Notes: generated by a model not told the origin, from the letters alone. Shown: positions 25,797 through 37,720, numbered from the stretch's first letter. The stretch: 64,000 bases of DNA from Chelonoidis abingdonii (GCF_003597395.2 NC_133771.1:47610979-47674978); one strand, 5' to 3'. A program made the numbers and translations.

Positions 25797-28039
25797 TGAC
25801 AGATGTTAGCTGGAATTAGTGGAGAGGGCTCTTCCCAATTCTATCCAGAAAAATAGGCTCTAGAACGAAAGCATAGCATCCACTGGCTGGAACACAGTGA
25901 TTTGAGGTCTCAGTGTACTCTTCTTCCCATTGATACCAGACTTGTTTTGGTCATGACAATCTCTATCTGATGATTTTCCATAAGTAAAGTAGAACAGTAT
26001 GGTAAAGTAAAATATAAAGTTCTCAGCGTGGTCGAGAAAAAAGGAGTTTTGTACAAGCCTTGACACTGAATGCTTCCATAGAGCAGCTTCCCTGGCTCCA
26101 CCCCAAGACTATAGAGCAACAACCTAGGAAGCTCATTCAGGTCCTTCCAGCACTTTACATATTGAAGCCCTGTATGAGGTTTTATTATGTTCACTATTCC
26201 CATTAAAGTAGATTTCCTCATAACTATAATCTCCAATCAGGTAAGTTTAGGAAAATAGAATGGAATGATCATGTTTGTGAAAATTGTTTTAAGTGAAGAG
26301 GATGTCAGGAGTGGGGCATTCACCTGCTGCTAGTGACTGAGAGGTCTGATTCTGCCCCAAAGCTGCAAGCAGGCTGAAGTAGTTACTGTAACAGATCTGT
26401 GGACCTAACTATTCAAGAAAGAAAACATTCAGGTAAGCACAGATATATTTTTCCTCTTGTTACAAGTAACACTTTATGACTACTGGAATTGAAAGATTAG
26501 TGGTGATAAGGATTTGTCTCTATTGACAAGTCTTGTGTATTTAAAATATTCCACAAGGCATAACTTTTGAGAAACTTGTGTATATAGACATGCTTTCCAG
26601 AGCAGATGGACAGCTAAATATCCTTTGATATCATGTCAGAAAGATGAAGTCACAAAACAATTTTGATTTTTAGAATTACTTTGTAACTTGTAGGCTTAAA
26701 ATGGCCATAATCTTGGGTCAAGTTGTATTGATATCTGTGGACTGAAAGACTTTACAGGAGCAATGGAAATGTCTCAGAAATGCATACCAAATGTTAGTCT
26801 TATTAGTTTTCACTGCTGGCTTCATGAACAGATCTGTGGCTAAAAAAATTGGTATACAGCAGATTGATGAAAGATGGGAAAGAGTGCACTTTTTTACTGA
26901 CATAAACTTGCAGTTTGAGACATCTGATAGCTTCACATGGAATAAAAGTAGTTCTACATGTTGTATGGAACAAAGCAGAAGAAGAGTTCAGTTAATGGAC
27001 TGTACCTTAAAATGCAAACTTGTTAAAGTGCAGTGTCACAGAAGCAACAAATGAGATAGCCAGGCTTAACTCATAGTGATATAGAAAGTGGAATTTTTTT
27101 TACTTGTACTGCTAGATATACTCAGTTAATGCTATGGGCTCTCTGTCTGACCCTGTTTGCTAAACTCCGATAAGTTTAGCTTTAGAAATCTTTGCACTTT
27201 TGATTAGGTGAGGCTGTGTATATTGCAGACTTCTCTCCATTAAATAGCAAAACTGAATGTTCATGAATTTGAAAGTGTTTACACCGTATTTCATGAGCAC
27301 TATTATAGCAATTTAAAACTTTTAATGAATACAGTGACCTCTGATTTTAGATCTATCAACTTGTGTGTAAGTCAAATGTTTGTCTTGTGTTAACTTAGTA
27401 TTAAAAGTTCCATATTTAAATAAAATACTGAATTTTGTTGAGCTATTCTGTTAATGGAGGAGGCAGTGGAAAAGCAAACTGGAAAATAAACTGAATGGAA
27501 CAGCTTTTGAAAATAGATGAAACTCTTACCTCATCTTATAAATTGTCTTAGCATTTACCCTTATTTCAGTAATATTCCTGAGTAAACAGTAGAAAATCCA
27601 AAATCTCATATGTTGATCCATATATTTTTAAGCACCCTAATTCTTCTTCCCAGCAATGCTTTTGAAGATTCCACAGTGGAGTCCAGTAGCTCTGAGTATC
27701 TTTGTTGGGTCCCATCCACTGCTGAAGTTGGTCACAACGCTCTCTTAAAATGTGTTTGTGTATAAAATTAGATTTCAACAGTAGCTTAGACTCAGCAGCT
27801 CTTTTCTTCAGGGTCCAGTAATCTTTGGAATGGGGGGAAATTCATGGGAGGGGAAGATTACTGGAGGGTTGTACCTAAAGATTGGGAGAGCCAAGGCCAA
27901 GCTGAGAAGAGTGGAATCTGATCCTTATCTAAATCTGAATAGTCAAGAGTGACTGAACCTTCAGACCAGTTTGTGTATTGCTAATTAAAATATTTTGGCT
28001 AAATTAGTCTTCTAAAGAATCTGCATTAAATGGCCAAGC
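25797..28039 (+). other. LRRC1 intron, no gene seen
   Basis: AT-rich sequence. ORFs at 26791-27054 and elsewhere lack motifs and codon patterns of a known protein. No repeat family was recognised. Confidence 0.5.
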
Positions 28040-28238
28040 TTCACTGACTGATGTGATGTTGGTGCTGCAGGGAATCCAACAAGAGCACAGACCCCTGCTG
28101 CATCCACTGTATAGCCACCTACCCTCCTCCCCATGTTCCATAGTCTCCTCAGCCAGATGCCCAACAACACGGGGTGGGGAGGGGAGGCTCCGAGCACCCA
28201 GCCACTCCACTTCAGAGGATGGCCAAAGCAACAGAAGG
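28040..28238 (+). pseudogene. Harbinger Myb/SANT-like C-terminal fragment fused to a Penelope copy
   Basis: The + strand reads PLLHPLYSHLPSSPCSIVSS (28086-28145) and, after a shift, TRGGEGRLRAPSHST and SNRRLS. This is the Pro/Ser/Arg-rich tail of the Harbinger partner protein, also seen at 740-900. It runs directly into Penelope-like sequence at about 28239. Confidence 0.72.
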
Positions 28239-28830
28239 CTGTCATGTACATTGGCCAAACCGGACAGTCTCTATGCAAAAGAATAAATGGACACACATCT
28301 GACAACAGGAATCATAACATTCAAAAACCAGTAGGAGAACACTTCAACCTCTCTGGTCACTCAGTAACAGACTTAAAGCTGGCAATTTTGCAACAGAAAA
28401 ACTTCAAAAACAGACTCCAATGAGAAACTGCTGAACTTGAATTAATATGCAAACTAGATACCATCAATTTAGGCTTGAATAGAGACTGGGAATGGCTGAG
28501 CCATTACACACATTGAATCTATTTCCCCATGTTAAGTATCCTCACACCTAAAATGGGTCATCTTGATTATCACTACAATTTTTTTTTCTCCTGCTGATAA
28601 CAACTCATCTTAATTAGCCTCTTAGGGTTGGTAGGGCAACTCCCACCTTTTCATGTTCTCTGGATGTGGGTGTGTGTGTATCCTTACTATATGTTTCATT
28701 CTGTTCATCCGGTGAAGTGGGCTGTAGCCCACGAAAGCTTATGCTCAAATAAATTTCTCTCTAAAGTGCCACAAGTACTCCTGTTCTTTTTGTGGATACA
28801 GACTAACATGGCTGCTATTCTGAAACCTTC
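28239..28830 (+). mobile_element. 5'-truncated Penelope-like retroelement (GIY-YIG end)
   Basis: The reading frame at 28236-28423 gives VMYIGQTGQSLCKRINGH, then HNIQKPVGEHFNLSGHS and DLKLAILQQKNF. This is the GIY-YIG endonuclease domain that Penelope-like elements carry after the reverse transcriptase. A stop follows at 28421. The 3' non-coding part contains a hammerhead-like hairpin at 28709-28746 and ends in CAGACTAACATGGCTGC. The reverse transcriptase is absent. It is a different subfamily from the copy at 42080-47247. Confidence 0.88.
28709..28746 (+). ncRNA. Hammerhead-ribozyme-like motif in Penelope 3' region
   Basis: The core CCGGTGAA is followed by stem II GTGGGC / TGTA loop / GCCCAC (28717-28732), then GAAA (28733-28736). 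A 2-bp stem III GC / TTAT / GC (28737-28744) leads to TC (28745-28746). Penelope-like elements are known to carry hammerheads with very short stem III. The canonical CUGAUGA core is CCGGTGA here, with changes at two invariant positions, so self-cleavage is doubtful. Stem I is weak. Confidence 0.5.
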
Positions 28831-28904
28831 TAAAGTATGTAGCTCATGCATCAGAAAGTAAAAAGTGTGATTGAGAAGTGAGATCAAGTTACCTGACAAA
28901 AATT

Positions 28905-28920
28905 TAAAAAAAAAAAAAAA
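28905..28920 (+). repeat. Poly-A run
   Basis: An A tract shortly after the Penelope copy. No retroposed source was recognised. Confidence 0.8.
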
Positions 28921-28971
28921 TGGTGGCTCACACTCTTAATTTGTGCTTCCTGCTTTCACATTCTCTTACTA

Positions 28972-29157
28972 CACCTCTACCCCGATATAGTGCGACCTGA
29001 TATAACATGAATTCGGATATAACATGGTAAAGCAGCGCTCTGGGGGGTGGGGCTATGCACTCCAGTGGATCAAAGCAAATTCGATATAATGCAGTTTCAC
29101 CTATAACATTAAGATTCTTTTGGCTCCCGAGGACAGTATTATATCGGGGTAGAGGTC
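28972..29157. mobile_element. Tigger/mariner-like MITE
   Basis: A 186-bp element with inverted termini CACCTCTACCCCGATATA and TATATCGGGGTAGAGGTC, flanked by TA on each side (28970-28971 and 29158-29159), as expected for Tc1/mariner-superfamily elements. The interior repeats GATATAACATG-type motifs. It is non-coding. Confidence 0.85.
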
Positions 29158-29230
29158 TAATGTTATTATTGGCACACTGTCTTATTTGACAGTTGTCAGA
29201 AATTAACCTATAACAAAGGATATTTTCCGG

Positions 29231-31440
29231 ACATCAGTTAGGAAACTGATATGGCAGAACACAAATTTTCCAATACATTCCAAGAATGTATTGAGGACAA
29301 ACTTTTTGTTTCAGCAAGTGGGGGAAGTATCCAGGGGGACAGCAATTTTAACTTGATTCTGACCAACAGGGAGGAGTTGTTAGCAAATATGAAGGTGAAA
29401 GACCATTTGGGTGAAAGTGATCATGAAACAATAGATTTCATGATTATAAGGAAATGAAAGAATGAAAGCAGCAGAATAAGGACAGGGGATTCAAAACGGC
29501 AGACTTTGACAAGCTCAGAACACTCATAGGTAAGGTCCCTGGAAGAAAAACTAAGAGGGGGAAAAAAGAGTTCAAGAGAGCTGGCGGCTTATAAAAGAGA
29601 CAGTTTAATCAAGAGGCCAATATGACTCCATCAGGAGCTCTTTAATTACCTGAAAATCAAAAAGGAATCCTACAAAAAGGTGGAAAAATGATGAATGGCT
29701 ACAGAATAGAACAAAAATATAATGCATGTAGGGACAAAATCAGAAAAAACTAAGGCACAAAATTGAGTTCCATCTAGCAAAGGACATGAAAGAGAATAAG
29801 AAGAGGTTTCTTTAAATAAATCAGGAGCAAGAAAAAGATGTGGCAAGAAAAAGATGAGGCAAAGTGTAGGTCCTCTACTTAGCAATAACTGATGCCATAA
29901 AGAAGGCTCTTTATAAAGAAGGCTCAGATGTTTAATATCTATTTTGCTTCTATCTTCACTAAAAAAGTTAATAGTGACCATATATTTAACACAATTAATA
30001 TTAACAACAAGGGGAAAGGAACACAAACCAAAACAGGGAAAGAACAGGTTAAAGAATATTTAAATAAGTTGAATATATTTAAGTCTGCAGTGCCTGCCTG
30101 ATGTAATTCATCCTAGAGAATTTGTTTCAGCTAGTTCCTTAATCTTAAAGCATTAGCCATTATTTTTGTGAACTCATGGAGGACTGGAGAAGGGTGAACC
30201 TGGTACCTGTCTTTAAAAAGTGAAACAAAGAGGATCTGTGGAGCTATAGACCAAGCAGCATAACTTCGTTACCTGGAAAGGTACTGGAACAAATTATTAA
30301 TTATTTTGTAGACATCTAGAGGTTAATAGGTTTATATAGAATAGCCCAGCATGGATTTGTCTAGAACAAAACATGCCAAACCAACACAATTTCCTTCTTT
30401 GAGAGGGTTACTGGCCTAGTGGATTGCGGGGAAGAGTAGACATGATATATCCTGATTTTAGTGAGGCTTTTGATACAGTCCCACATGACATTCTCATAAG
30501 CAAAGTAGGGAAATGTGGTTTAAATGGCATTTCTGTAAGATAGATGCACAACTGGTTAAAAGAGCATATTCAAAATAATAATCAATAGTTTACTCTCAAA
30601 CTAGAAACATGTATCTAGTAGGGTCCCACATGGGTCAGTTCTGGGTCTGGTATTAATCAATATTTTCATTAATGACTTGGGTAATGGAGTGAAGATTGTA
30701 CTAAAATCTATGGATGACACCAGGCTGGGAGGGGTTGCAAGCACTTTGAAGAACAGGATTAGAATTCAAAACGACTGTGACAAACTGGAGAACTGGTCTG
30801 AATTCAACAGGATGAAATTCAATAAAGGTAAGTGCAAAGTACTATATCTAGGAAGGACAAATCAAATGCATGATTACAAAATGGGGAATAACTGGCTAGG
30901 TGGTAGTATTGCTGAAAGGGATCTGAGGATTATGTTGGATCACAAGCTTGGATATAGGTCAACAATGTAATGCAGTTGCAAAAAAGGCTACTATTCTGGA
31001 ATGTATTAACAGGAGTATTGTAGGTAAGATGAGGGAGATAATTATCCGACTCTATTTAGCAGTGTTGATTGAGACTGTCCCCTATTCTGGGCACCACACT
31101 TTAGGATTTTGTCCAAAAAACTGGGAAAATTGGAGAAAGTCCAGCCGAGAGTAACAAAGATGATAAAAGGTGGAAAACCTGAACTCTGAGGGAAGGTTAA
31201 AAAAACAAACATGGAAATGTAGTCTTGAGAAAAGATTGGGGGTGGGGGGGACTTGATAAGCCTTCATATACGTTATGAAGTGTTAAAATAGGGCAGTGAG
31301 CACTTGTTCTCCATGTCCACTGAAGGTAGTACAAGAAGTAGTGGACTTAATGTGCAGCAAGGAGATTTAGATTAGATTAGGAAGAAATGGTAGTTAAGCA
31401 CTGGAATAGGCTTCCAAGGAAAGCTGTGGAATCCCCATTG
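29231..31440 (+). pseudogene. CR1-clade LINE, endonuclease/RT remnant
   Basis: Broken frames keep CR1 order. GDSNFNLILTNREELLANMK with SDHETIDFMI (29338-29440) is the end of the endonuclease. WRRVNLVPVFKK lies near 30190-30225 and SYRPSSITSLPGKVLEQII near 30247-30300. A FxDDT-like box reads MDDTRLGG (30709-30732) where FADDTKL is usual. LENWSEFNRMKFNKGKCKVL (30785-30844) follows. This protein would nick DNA and prime reverse transcription at the target. It has many stops. The continuation is at 32660. Confidence 0.85.
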
Positions 31441-32655
31441 AGCCTGGTTTTCCCCAGGGTACCACCTGGAACTAGGGTACCACTGAGTCCCCCTGACCCA
31501 CTAGCCTGGGCTCCCTTTTACACTGTACTGCTGTGACAAGCAAATCCTTCTCTCTAGCCTGCACTTTCACCAGCATACATAAAGATAGGGACATAGCCAG
31601 CTGCAGTTACATGCATGCAGGCTCTTTTAACCAGCCCCTGCCTGGGAAGGCTTCAGCTAGGGAATGTCCCAGCTCCTTAAGCATGCACTCCCTCTGGAGT
31701 GTAAACCCAAAATTATACCGTCTTGCGCTGCACAGGGAACTGTACAGCCTAAGTGCCTAAAATTCACCCCCTCCCTCAATGTGAAGCGGAATAGGCAACA
31801 GCTTTCTGCCCCTCAGTTATGATTTCCACGCACTGTTTTAGATTAAGCAAAAACAAACTTACTAACTACAAAAGATAGTTTTTAAGTGATTATAAGAGAT
31901 AGCAAATGCAAATTAAGCTTAATATACTAAATAGATTGGATATGTACAGCAGATTCTCACTCTAAGTGATGATACTAACAGACTGCAGATTCTTAAGGGG
32001 CAAGCTGCACTTTACAGTTTGGAATCCCCAGGTGTTCAATTCACAGGCTAAAAATCCCTTTACCCTGGATCCAGTACCTCCCCCAGTTCAGTCTTTGTTC
32101 CTCAGGTGTTTCCAGGAGTCTTCTTGGGTGGGGAGTCACTCTCCTGCCTTATATAACTTTTGCATATTGCAGGAACCTTTTGTTTGTTTTAAAGCTTGGA
32201 TCCCGTGCTAGTTAGTGGAAAAATACTGGCATCCCAAGTTGGAGTCCAGCACCAGGTGACCTGGTTACGTGTCCCTGTAGGGTCACAGCAGTCATCCCCC
32301 ACTGACGGGAGCCTTCACAGGTAGGCTCACCAGGTGGGAGATAAGCTTCTCCGAAGGCCTATTGCTTCTTCTGAATGGCTCATTAACCTGGATGGGCCCT
32401 TCCCAGCTGGCCATGTAGACTGAGAGCATTTTGCCTAGTGAGTGTTGCCCAGTAATAGCTACATGTGAAAGATACATAGTCAATAATCATAACTTTGGAT
32501 ACAAAAATGTTACATGCATACAAATGGGATAATTATATTCAGCAAATCATAACCTTTCCAGTGACACCTCAGATGTCTTATTGCATAAAATACATCATAA
32601 TTGTGGTGTAATTATATCATACTAATATCACTATGAAGAATATGGGGTGCAGTGT
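31441..32655. repeat. 1.2-kb unclassified insertion inside the CR1 LINE
   Basis: CR1 sequence stops at CTGTGGAATCCCCATTG (about 31440) and resumes at ATCATTGGAGGTTTTTAAG (about 32663), so this block was inserted later. A CCCAT-TTG-like string flanks both sides. The block's end segment (AATTATATTCAGCAAATCAT) is similar to 34236-34260 (ATAATCATATTCAGCAAATA). It may be LTR-type, but no termini or genes support a class. Confidence 0.6.
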
Positions 32656-32659
32656 CATA

Positions 32660-32800
32660 CCCATCATTGGAGGTTTTTAAGAACAGGTCAGACAATCACT
32701 TGTAAGGGATGTTCTAGGTGTACTTGGTCCTGCCACAGCAGAGGGGGCCAGACTTCATGACCTCTCAAGGTGCCTTCCATCCCTACATTTCTATGGTTAA
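32660..32800 (+). repeat. CR1 LINE 3' end, continuation of 29231-31440
   Basis: GGAGGTTTTTAAGAACAGGTC then TGACCTCTCAAGGTGCCTTCC and CCCTACATTTCTATGG match a CR1 3' end and join the upstream CR1 remnant in order and strand. Confidence 0.85.
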
Positions 32801-32804
32801 TATT

Positions 32805-32910
32805 TACCAAGCCTGGGATAATTTAGTTGGGATTGGTCCTGCTTTGAGCAGGGGGTTGGACTAGATGACTTCCTGAGGTCTCTTCCAACTCTAACCTTCT
32901 GTGATTCTAG
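32805..32910 (+). repeat. CR1 LINE 3' tail, second copy
   Basis: GATTGGTCCTGCTTTGAGCA, GGGGGTTGGACTAGATGACT and CTCCTGAGGTC-type sequence end in CTTCTGTGATTCTAG, the classic CR1 3' end with its short terminal repeat. Confidence 0.9.
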
Positions 32911-34638
32911 GGCCTAGAATCTAGGCCATTTCCTGTCTTGTTCCCTCCCTTTCCCTCAAAAATTATACACTGAACACTAAGAAAAGAAAATAGTGTTTAA
33001 ATTGGACGTATAAGGACAATCCCTACCCTCAGCTTATTTGGCCTCCAAAAAGAAAAAAAATTCCCCACAGATTATTAAAGTGATCTTTGAAAATATTGGT
33101 TAGTAGATACACTAACTCCTTTAAAACTAATACCACATCAAAACTGACCAGTGTAATTCTAGTTGTCTCACTTTGCGGTTTTGTTTTGTTTTGTGTTTTA
33201 ATAGCCACATCTATGCTTGGAAAGGTGGCAGAGCCTTTATTTTTCTTAATTTACAATGTTTATATTCATAATGGGGAAATCCTATTGTTTGCATTAGTAA
33301 TCTTCGTAGATTTTGATCATCTTAAAGAATTATGTCCCTGCTACTATTGAATCCTATAGGATGCTTCCAAAAACCTATAGAATAGTGTTAAATTCTGTCA
33401 GCTTTACAACCTAGTTAAATGTTATAGGACTCTTCATTAAGAAGAGTAAAAAAGAGTAACTAATTTAGTCATAGAATGAGTTTTACTTACACTTTTATGT
33501 TCATTGTTACGCATGTTGTAATACATATTTGCCCAACTGAAGGCCCCAAAAATGGGCACCTAATCAAAATCCCACTTAAAAAAAAAATCTCTGCTTAAAC
33601 ATGGCTTTATGAAACAGTCTCCATGGAAAATTAAATTAATTTAAATTCTATATCATTTGCAGTGTACCACATAATAGATATGAATCATCAATTCATTTTA
33701 TGACCATTTAAAGTTCAGTCTGAAATTCAGCTTTCCATAATTACATATGATGACATTAAGCACTAGTTGCAACTGTAAATAAACATATAGTATTTGACCT
33801 TTTGAAGGAAAACCATGGTAGGAAAGTACATCAGTGGATATAACAGTATAATTTATGAGCTGTATGGTCGTAGAACTTCTGTGAAATGCCTGGAATGTAA
33901 TCCTTTAGAATGCTACTTTTAATTGATTTGTAAAGGAAATCTGATTACACCAAAATGCGAAACTGCTAGGAGCCCAGTTCTTCAAACACTTCAGTAAATG
34001 CTAAGCGAGTGGCATTTACAAAATAAGGCTTTTAAGTAGTAACTGATCAATACATGCATGTGAATGAAGACAGACACAGGGATAGATTTAAGTGACAGGT
34101 TGTGGTTTTAATTTTAACACTGGGTTGAAGCACTATAGGCTTATCCACTCCAGACTCTCCTGTGCTAGGCGTTTAACTGAGTCAAGTGCAGAGTTACAAA
34201 GTTCCTATCCTATAACCAGTAGCTCATGTATACAAATAGCATAATCATATTCAGCAAATATGATTATTTCCATAGACACCTTACTTGACATACTTTGTAC
34301 AAGATTTGTTGCAGTTATAACAGTGGTAGCAACACTGTTCTACATGGTCATATCTTAATCAGATAATGTGGCACCCTCCTCAGCCTGCTTCTAGAACTCC
34401 AATCACTTCTGATTCTTTTGACCTCCTTTACCTCAAGGGCTTAAGGTACCAAAGAGGGAACTTGGTCTGTGAAGGCTTCAGATCTCCCCTTCTCCCAGAG
34501 GCCCAAGGTCTAACAGCAAAATCCTGGGTCTTTGTTACTTCTGGGAGCTGGCCCTTTTAGCCTTTATCCGCAAAGGCCACTGGGGGCTCCACCTATGAGC
34601 TCCATCCCTATTCCCACTACCTGGTAACTGTTTCCTGC
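32911..34638 (+). other. LRRC1 intron, no gene seen
   Basis: AT-rich. The part 34214-34370 resembles the end of the 31441-32655 repeat. The plus ORF at 33087-33350 is hydrophobic but matches nothing known and lacks exon signals. Confidence 0.5.
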
Positions 34639-36170
34639 CTAATCCAATCTAATGTCTTGAAGCCAGATGTCAGCCCTGGCGTCCAAAAAGCGCACTCCAT
34701 CCATAAAAATCTTAAGCTGCTTGTTCCAAATGTCCCAATGGGTGATCTGAGTCACCTGCAACCGGACAAATTCTGGCAATCTCAAGTTCACATTCTTTGG
34801 GGCCCTACCTACCGAGTTAGATGGACTGCTCCCTGCCAAACTCGTGTCATGAACATTTCCGACTAAACCAACCTTTCGTTTGGCCATGATGCTTAATTCA
34901 TCCCACGTCTCCCTGAATCCTAGCTCTCAAATTTATTCCCCTGCAAGATCCATGATTTTCACCAAGGTCAATATCCAGGATGCTAGGTGATTGTAATTGG
35001 CCCATCAGTGAGTACCAGAGGAGGCATGAGCTGATCTCACATGTCCCTCCTGGTGAACCAATGAATGCAGCAACACAGCTGCTGTTTTGCAGGCCCAGTG
35101 CATAATGGAGTGCCTGCAAATCCTGAGGTCAGCCTTGTCTTTGCGTGCCCCAGTATACTATCCATAGGGTGAACGTAAGTCCAGTTTCCAGCAGTCTATT
35201 GCCTGGACCCCCAGGAGTCAAACTGTTTAATGTTGCAGATGTCACTACCCAAACTTGAAGGACTGTGTGCCAAAGTTGGAGTTGAGATGTAACTAAGCTC
35301 TAATGCCTTTCTTACCTCAGCAAACTTGTTTCTGGTCAGGTAGCCACCATCCTTGTGCACAAAAAGTGGTACTGGCTCCGGGTTTCATGTGTCTAGAAAG
35401 GCTTTGACAGCTTTTACTGTCATACTAGTTCAGCCAGGCATTCTCTTAGCTGTGTTGTGGCCCCTTTTTCTTGTTTCATCAGTTTTGGAATGCCTCCGTT
35501 TCAAGGGCATCCATCATTCCTTGATTAAACAGCACATTCGCTCTATCTAATGCATGCCTGGACCTGCTGACTGTAACCCCGTCCACATTCTCTAACCATC
35601 GCTTGCCACTGTTTTATATGGTATTTATTTATTTGGTATTGAGGAATACCAAACTGAACACAATTGAGGGTCTACATTGTGATACGTGGAGGAGCCTTGA
35701 GAGTCGAATAAATGGTAGATAATCCTGCGCTCTCCTTCAAGTGTCTTACGCACCGCATCCAGGATGTGAATCTGTCAGTCGGGCACTAGTAAACTCAAAA
35801 AGGGGCCAGCTACCTGCTTAGCTGCTACCTCCACCTGAATTTTTTTTCCTGAAGTATTTGCTCAAATCCTTTAACAGACTTCAAGTTTTCTACCCACACA
35901 TGAAATCTTGCTGCCTCATATGGGATTGTAAAACCTGGCCAAAATTCATTCCATATATGAGCCTTAACTGTCTTGTTAGGATAACATAAGAAGGTAGTAA
36001 CACTTCTAAATAATTGGGGCTGGGGCTTTTACGAGAACTGCCCCTCCCTCCCACTGATCCTGTTGGAGTACTGTCCTCTTGCCAACAGACTCTCTTTCTG
36101 ACATATCGGGCATTTTCTTCGCCCCATAGCAAATGAGGGCACCATGCTGACTTCCACATTTCTTATATCA
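34639..36170 (-). pseudogene. Ngaro/DIRS-type retrotransposon: tyrosine recombinase followed by SGNH hydrolase
   Basis: Read on the minus strand, 35420-35270 gives a recombinase block: PLFVHKDGGYLTRNKFAEVR near 35365-35305. This is the usual xLFxHxDGxxLTRxxF region ahead of the catalytic HxxR. Further on, 35003-34900 gives SILDIDLGENHGSCRGINLR, matching the HLGxNDL block V of SGNH hydrolases. Then LPEFVRLQVTQITHWDIWNK (34770-34711) follows. Some Ngaro-group elements encode an SGNH hydrolase after the recombinase, which fits this order. The SGNH catalytic N-D is changed to N-H. Several stops are present, and RT was not found. Confidence 0.62.
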
Positions 36171-36690
36171 GTGTTTGTATTTGCAGTAGGAACAAAAATG
36201 CACAACAGAACTTAGACCTGACATCTGCTTTTGAAGCTTGTGGTTTCGATACTGGTAATCCACTATCTGTATAAACATGCTGGCCTGCATGGCATGGTTG
36301 TTCTTACCCCATGGGAGATTTGGCTCCTCTGCTGCCTAAGTCTGAACTTCATTGTAACTTAACCATGCCTCACCCCCATTCGTGGCATGTGTTCTGGATA
36401 TGACATCCAAATATTATGAAAATTGGGATGCTTGGCTCAGTTTGTTTTGCAGATTACACACGTGTGTGTGTGTGTGTGTGTGTGTGCGCGTGTGTATGTA
36501 TGTATGTATAGGCTGCAATCCAATTCTCTACTGTTCTAGCCATCTTGAGCTTGCCCGGTTTGTCGTCGTCATTCCCTCCCTCCCTCCCCACCTTTTTCTC
36601 AATCTGACTTTCACTGAAGAGAAGGGTGAACATGCCCACATGCTCTCCTTTCCAGTTTTTTTTCTATAATATCCTTTTGACAAATGGGCC
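36171..36690. other. Intronic sequence, no gene seen
   Basis: Contains the TG microsatellite at 36457-36510 and short CCCTCCCTCCC tracts. Nothing coding is supported. Confidence 0.55.
36457..36510 (+). repeat. (TG)n microsatellite with TATG tail
   Basis: Alternating purine-pyrimidine tract: ACACACG, a long TG run, GCGCG, then TATG repeats. It could adopt left-handed DNA, but no function is implied. Confidence 0.92.
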
Positions 36691-37712
36691 CCCCTGGGGT
36701 TGATCAGTTCCTACATATGATCACTTGGAATCAATGCCTATGTCCCCTGTGAGCCCCCCCTGTAGAAAGGGGGGCGGGAGGGAGTGAAGCCTTGTTAGAT
36801 GTATTGTCCCCTAGTGTTGGAGTGTCTCAGTTCACTATACCCTTTTGTAGGTGCCTGGCTCTACCATGCAGGGATGTGCTGGGACAAGTTGTCCCCCTAG
36901 CCTTTTGGCAATGAGGTGCCAATGATTTTGCCAACTTGTTCCGCACTGCATGGGGCTGGTTTCCTGCTGCCCTGGCCCTGAAGTGGGGACAGGTATGCAG
37001 CTATCTCTGAGGTGTTGGAGGAAGGCTTGCTGCCAGTCCCCCGTACCTCTGTGAAGGGATTCTGCAAGTCCAGCCCCTGCAGCACGGGGGTCTTAGCTGG
37101 ACTTAACTACAAGCTACTGCAGAGAGGGTCTAACACGATTACGCTTTGACAGTCGTCTTCCCTCAATTTTAGCTTCTATGTCTGAGCCCTGTGTTCCTAG
37201 AAGAAGGGACCCTGGGTTACACCTTCCAGCCACGAGCCATGCTTGTGGGAATCTACTTCTGCTGCAGGGTATAGGACCCCAGCAGGTATCTTGGCTTCAG
37301 TCCACCTGCATCCTTCTGTCGTCTTTTCCCACAAGCCTGGGTGTGGGTTGTACCTTAGAGTTCCTTGCTTCTTGCAGCTGTGTACTACCCAGTACTCCTC
37401 ATCCAGGAAGAAGGGCCCCAGCCCTGGTCCACTTCCCTATTAGAGATTGAGAGGCTGTTCCTTCCTGGGGGCAGGGTGTGACCTTGGGTCTCTATTCCCT
37501 CACAGCGCTGCACAAAGGAGTTGCTGCCCACCTCGTCTGTCACTGCTCTTAAAGGCTTCAGGATGCCTGGGCTACCCTGTCTCCTCAGACTTGGAGGGAC
37601 TTACTCCTGCCACGGGCTGCTGCTGCAACTTTTCTCCCCTTCTTCTCTTCCCAAAGAGAGAGCCAAAGACTCTAGCTGTAGAGAATGTAACATGCTCCTT
37701 GGTAATTTGTTG
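36691..37712 (-). repeat. GC-rich block, possibly the gag side of the Ngaro/DIRS-type element
   Basis: Higher GC than its surroundings. The minus strand reads QCGTSWQNHWHLIAKRLGG (about 36950-36890) and adjoining Pro/Ser-rich sequence, upstream of the recombinase at 34639-36170 on the same strand. That position would suit an ORF1/gag region, but I do not recognise a domain, so this is inference from context only. Confidence 0.35.
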
Positions 37713-37720
37713 CAGTAGTT

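Noticed and set aside
36457..36510. TG/TATG tract as a regulatory Z-DNA element
   Set aside because: A common intronic microsatellite; nothing around it supports a regulatory role.
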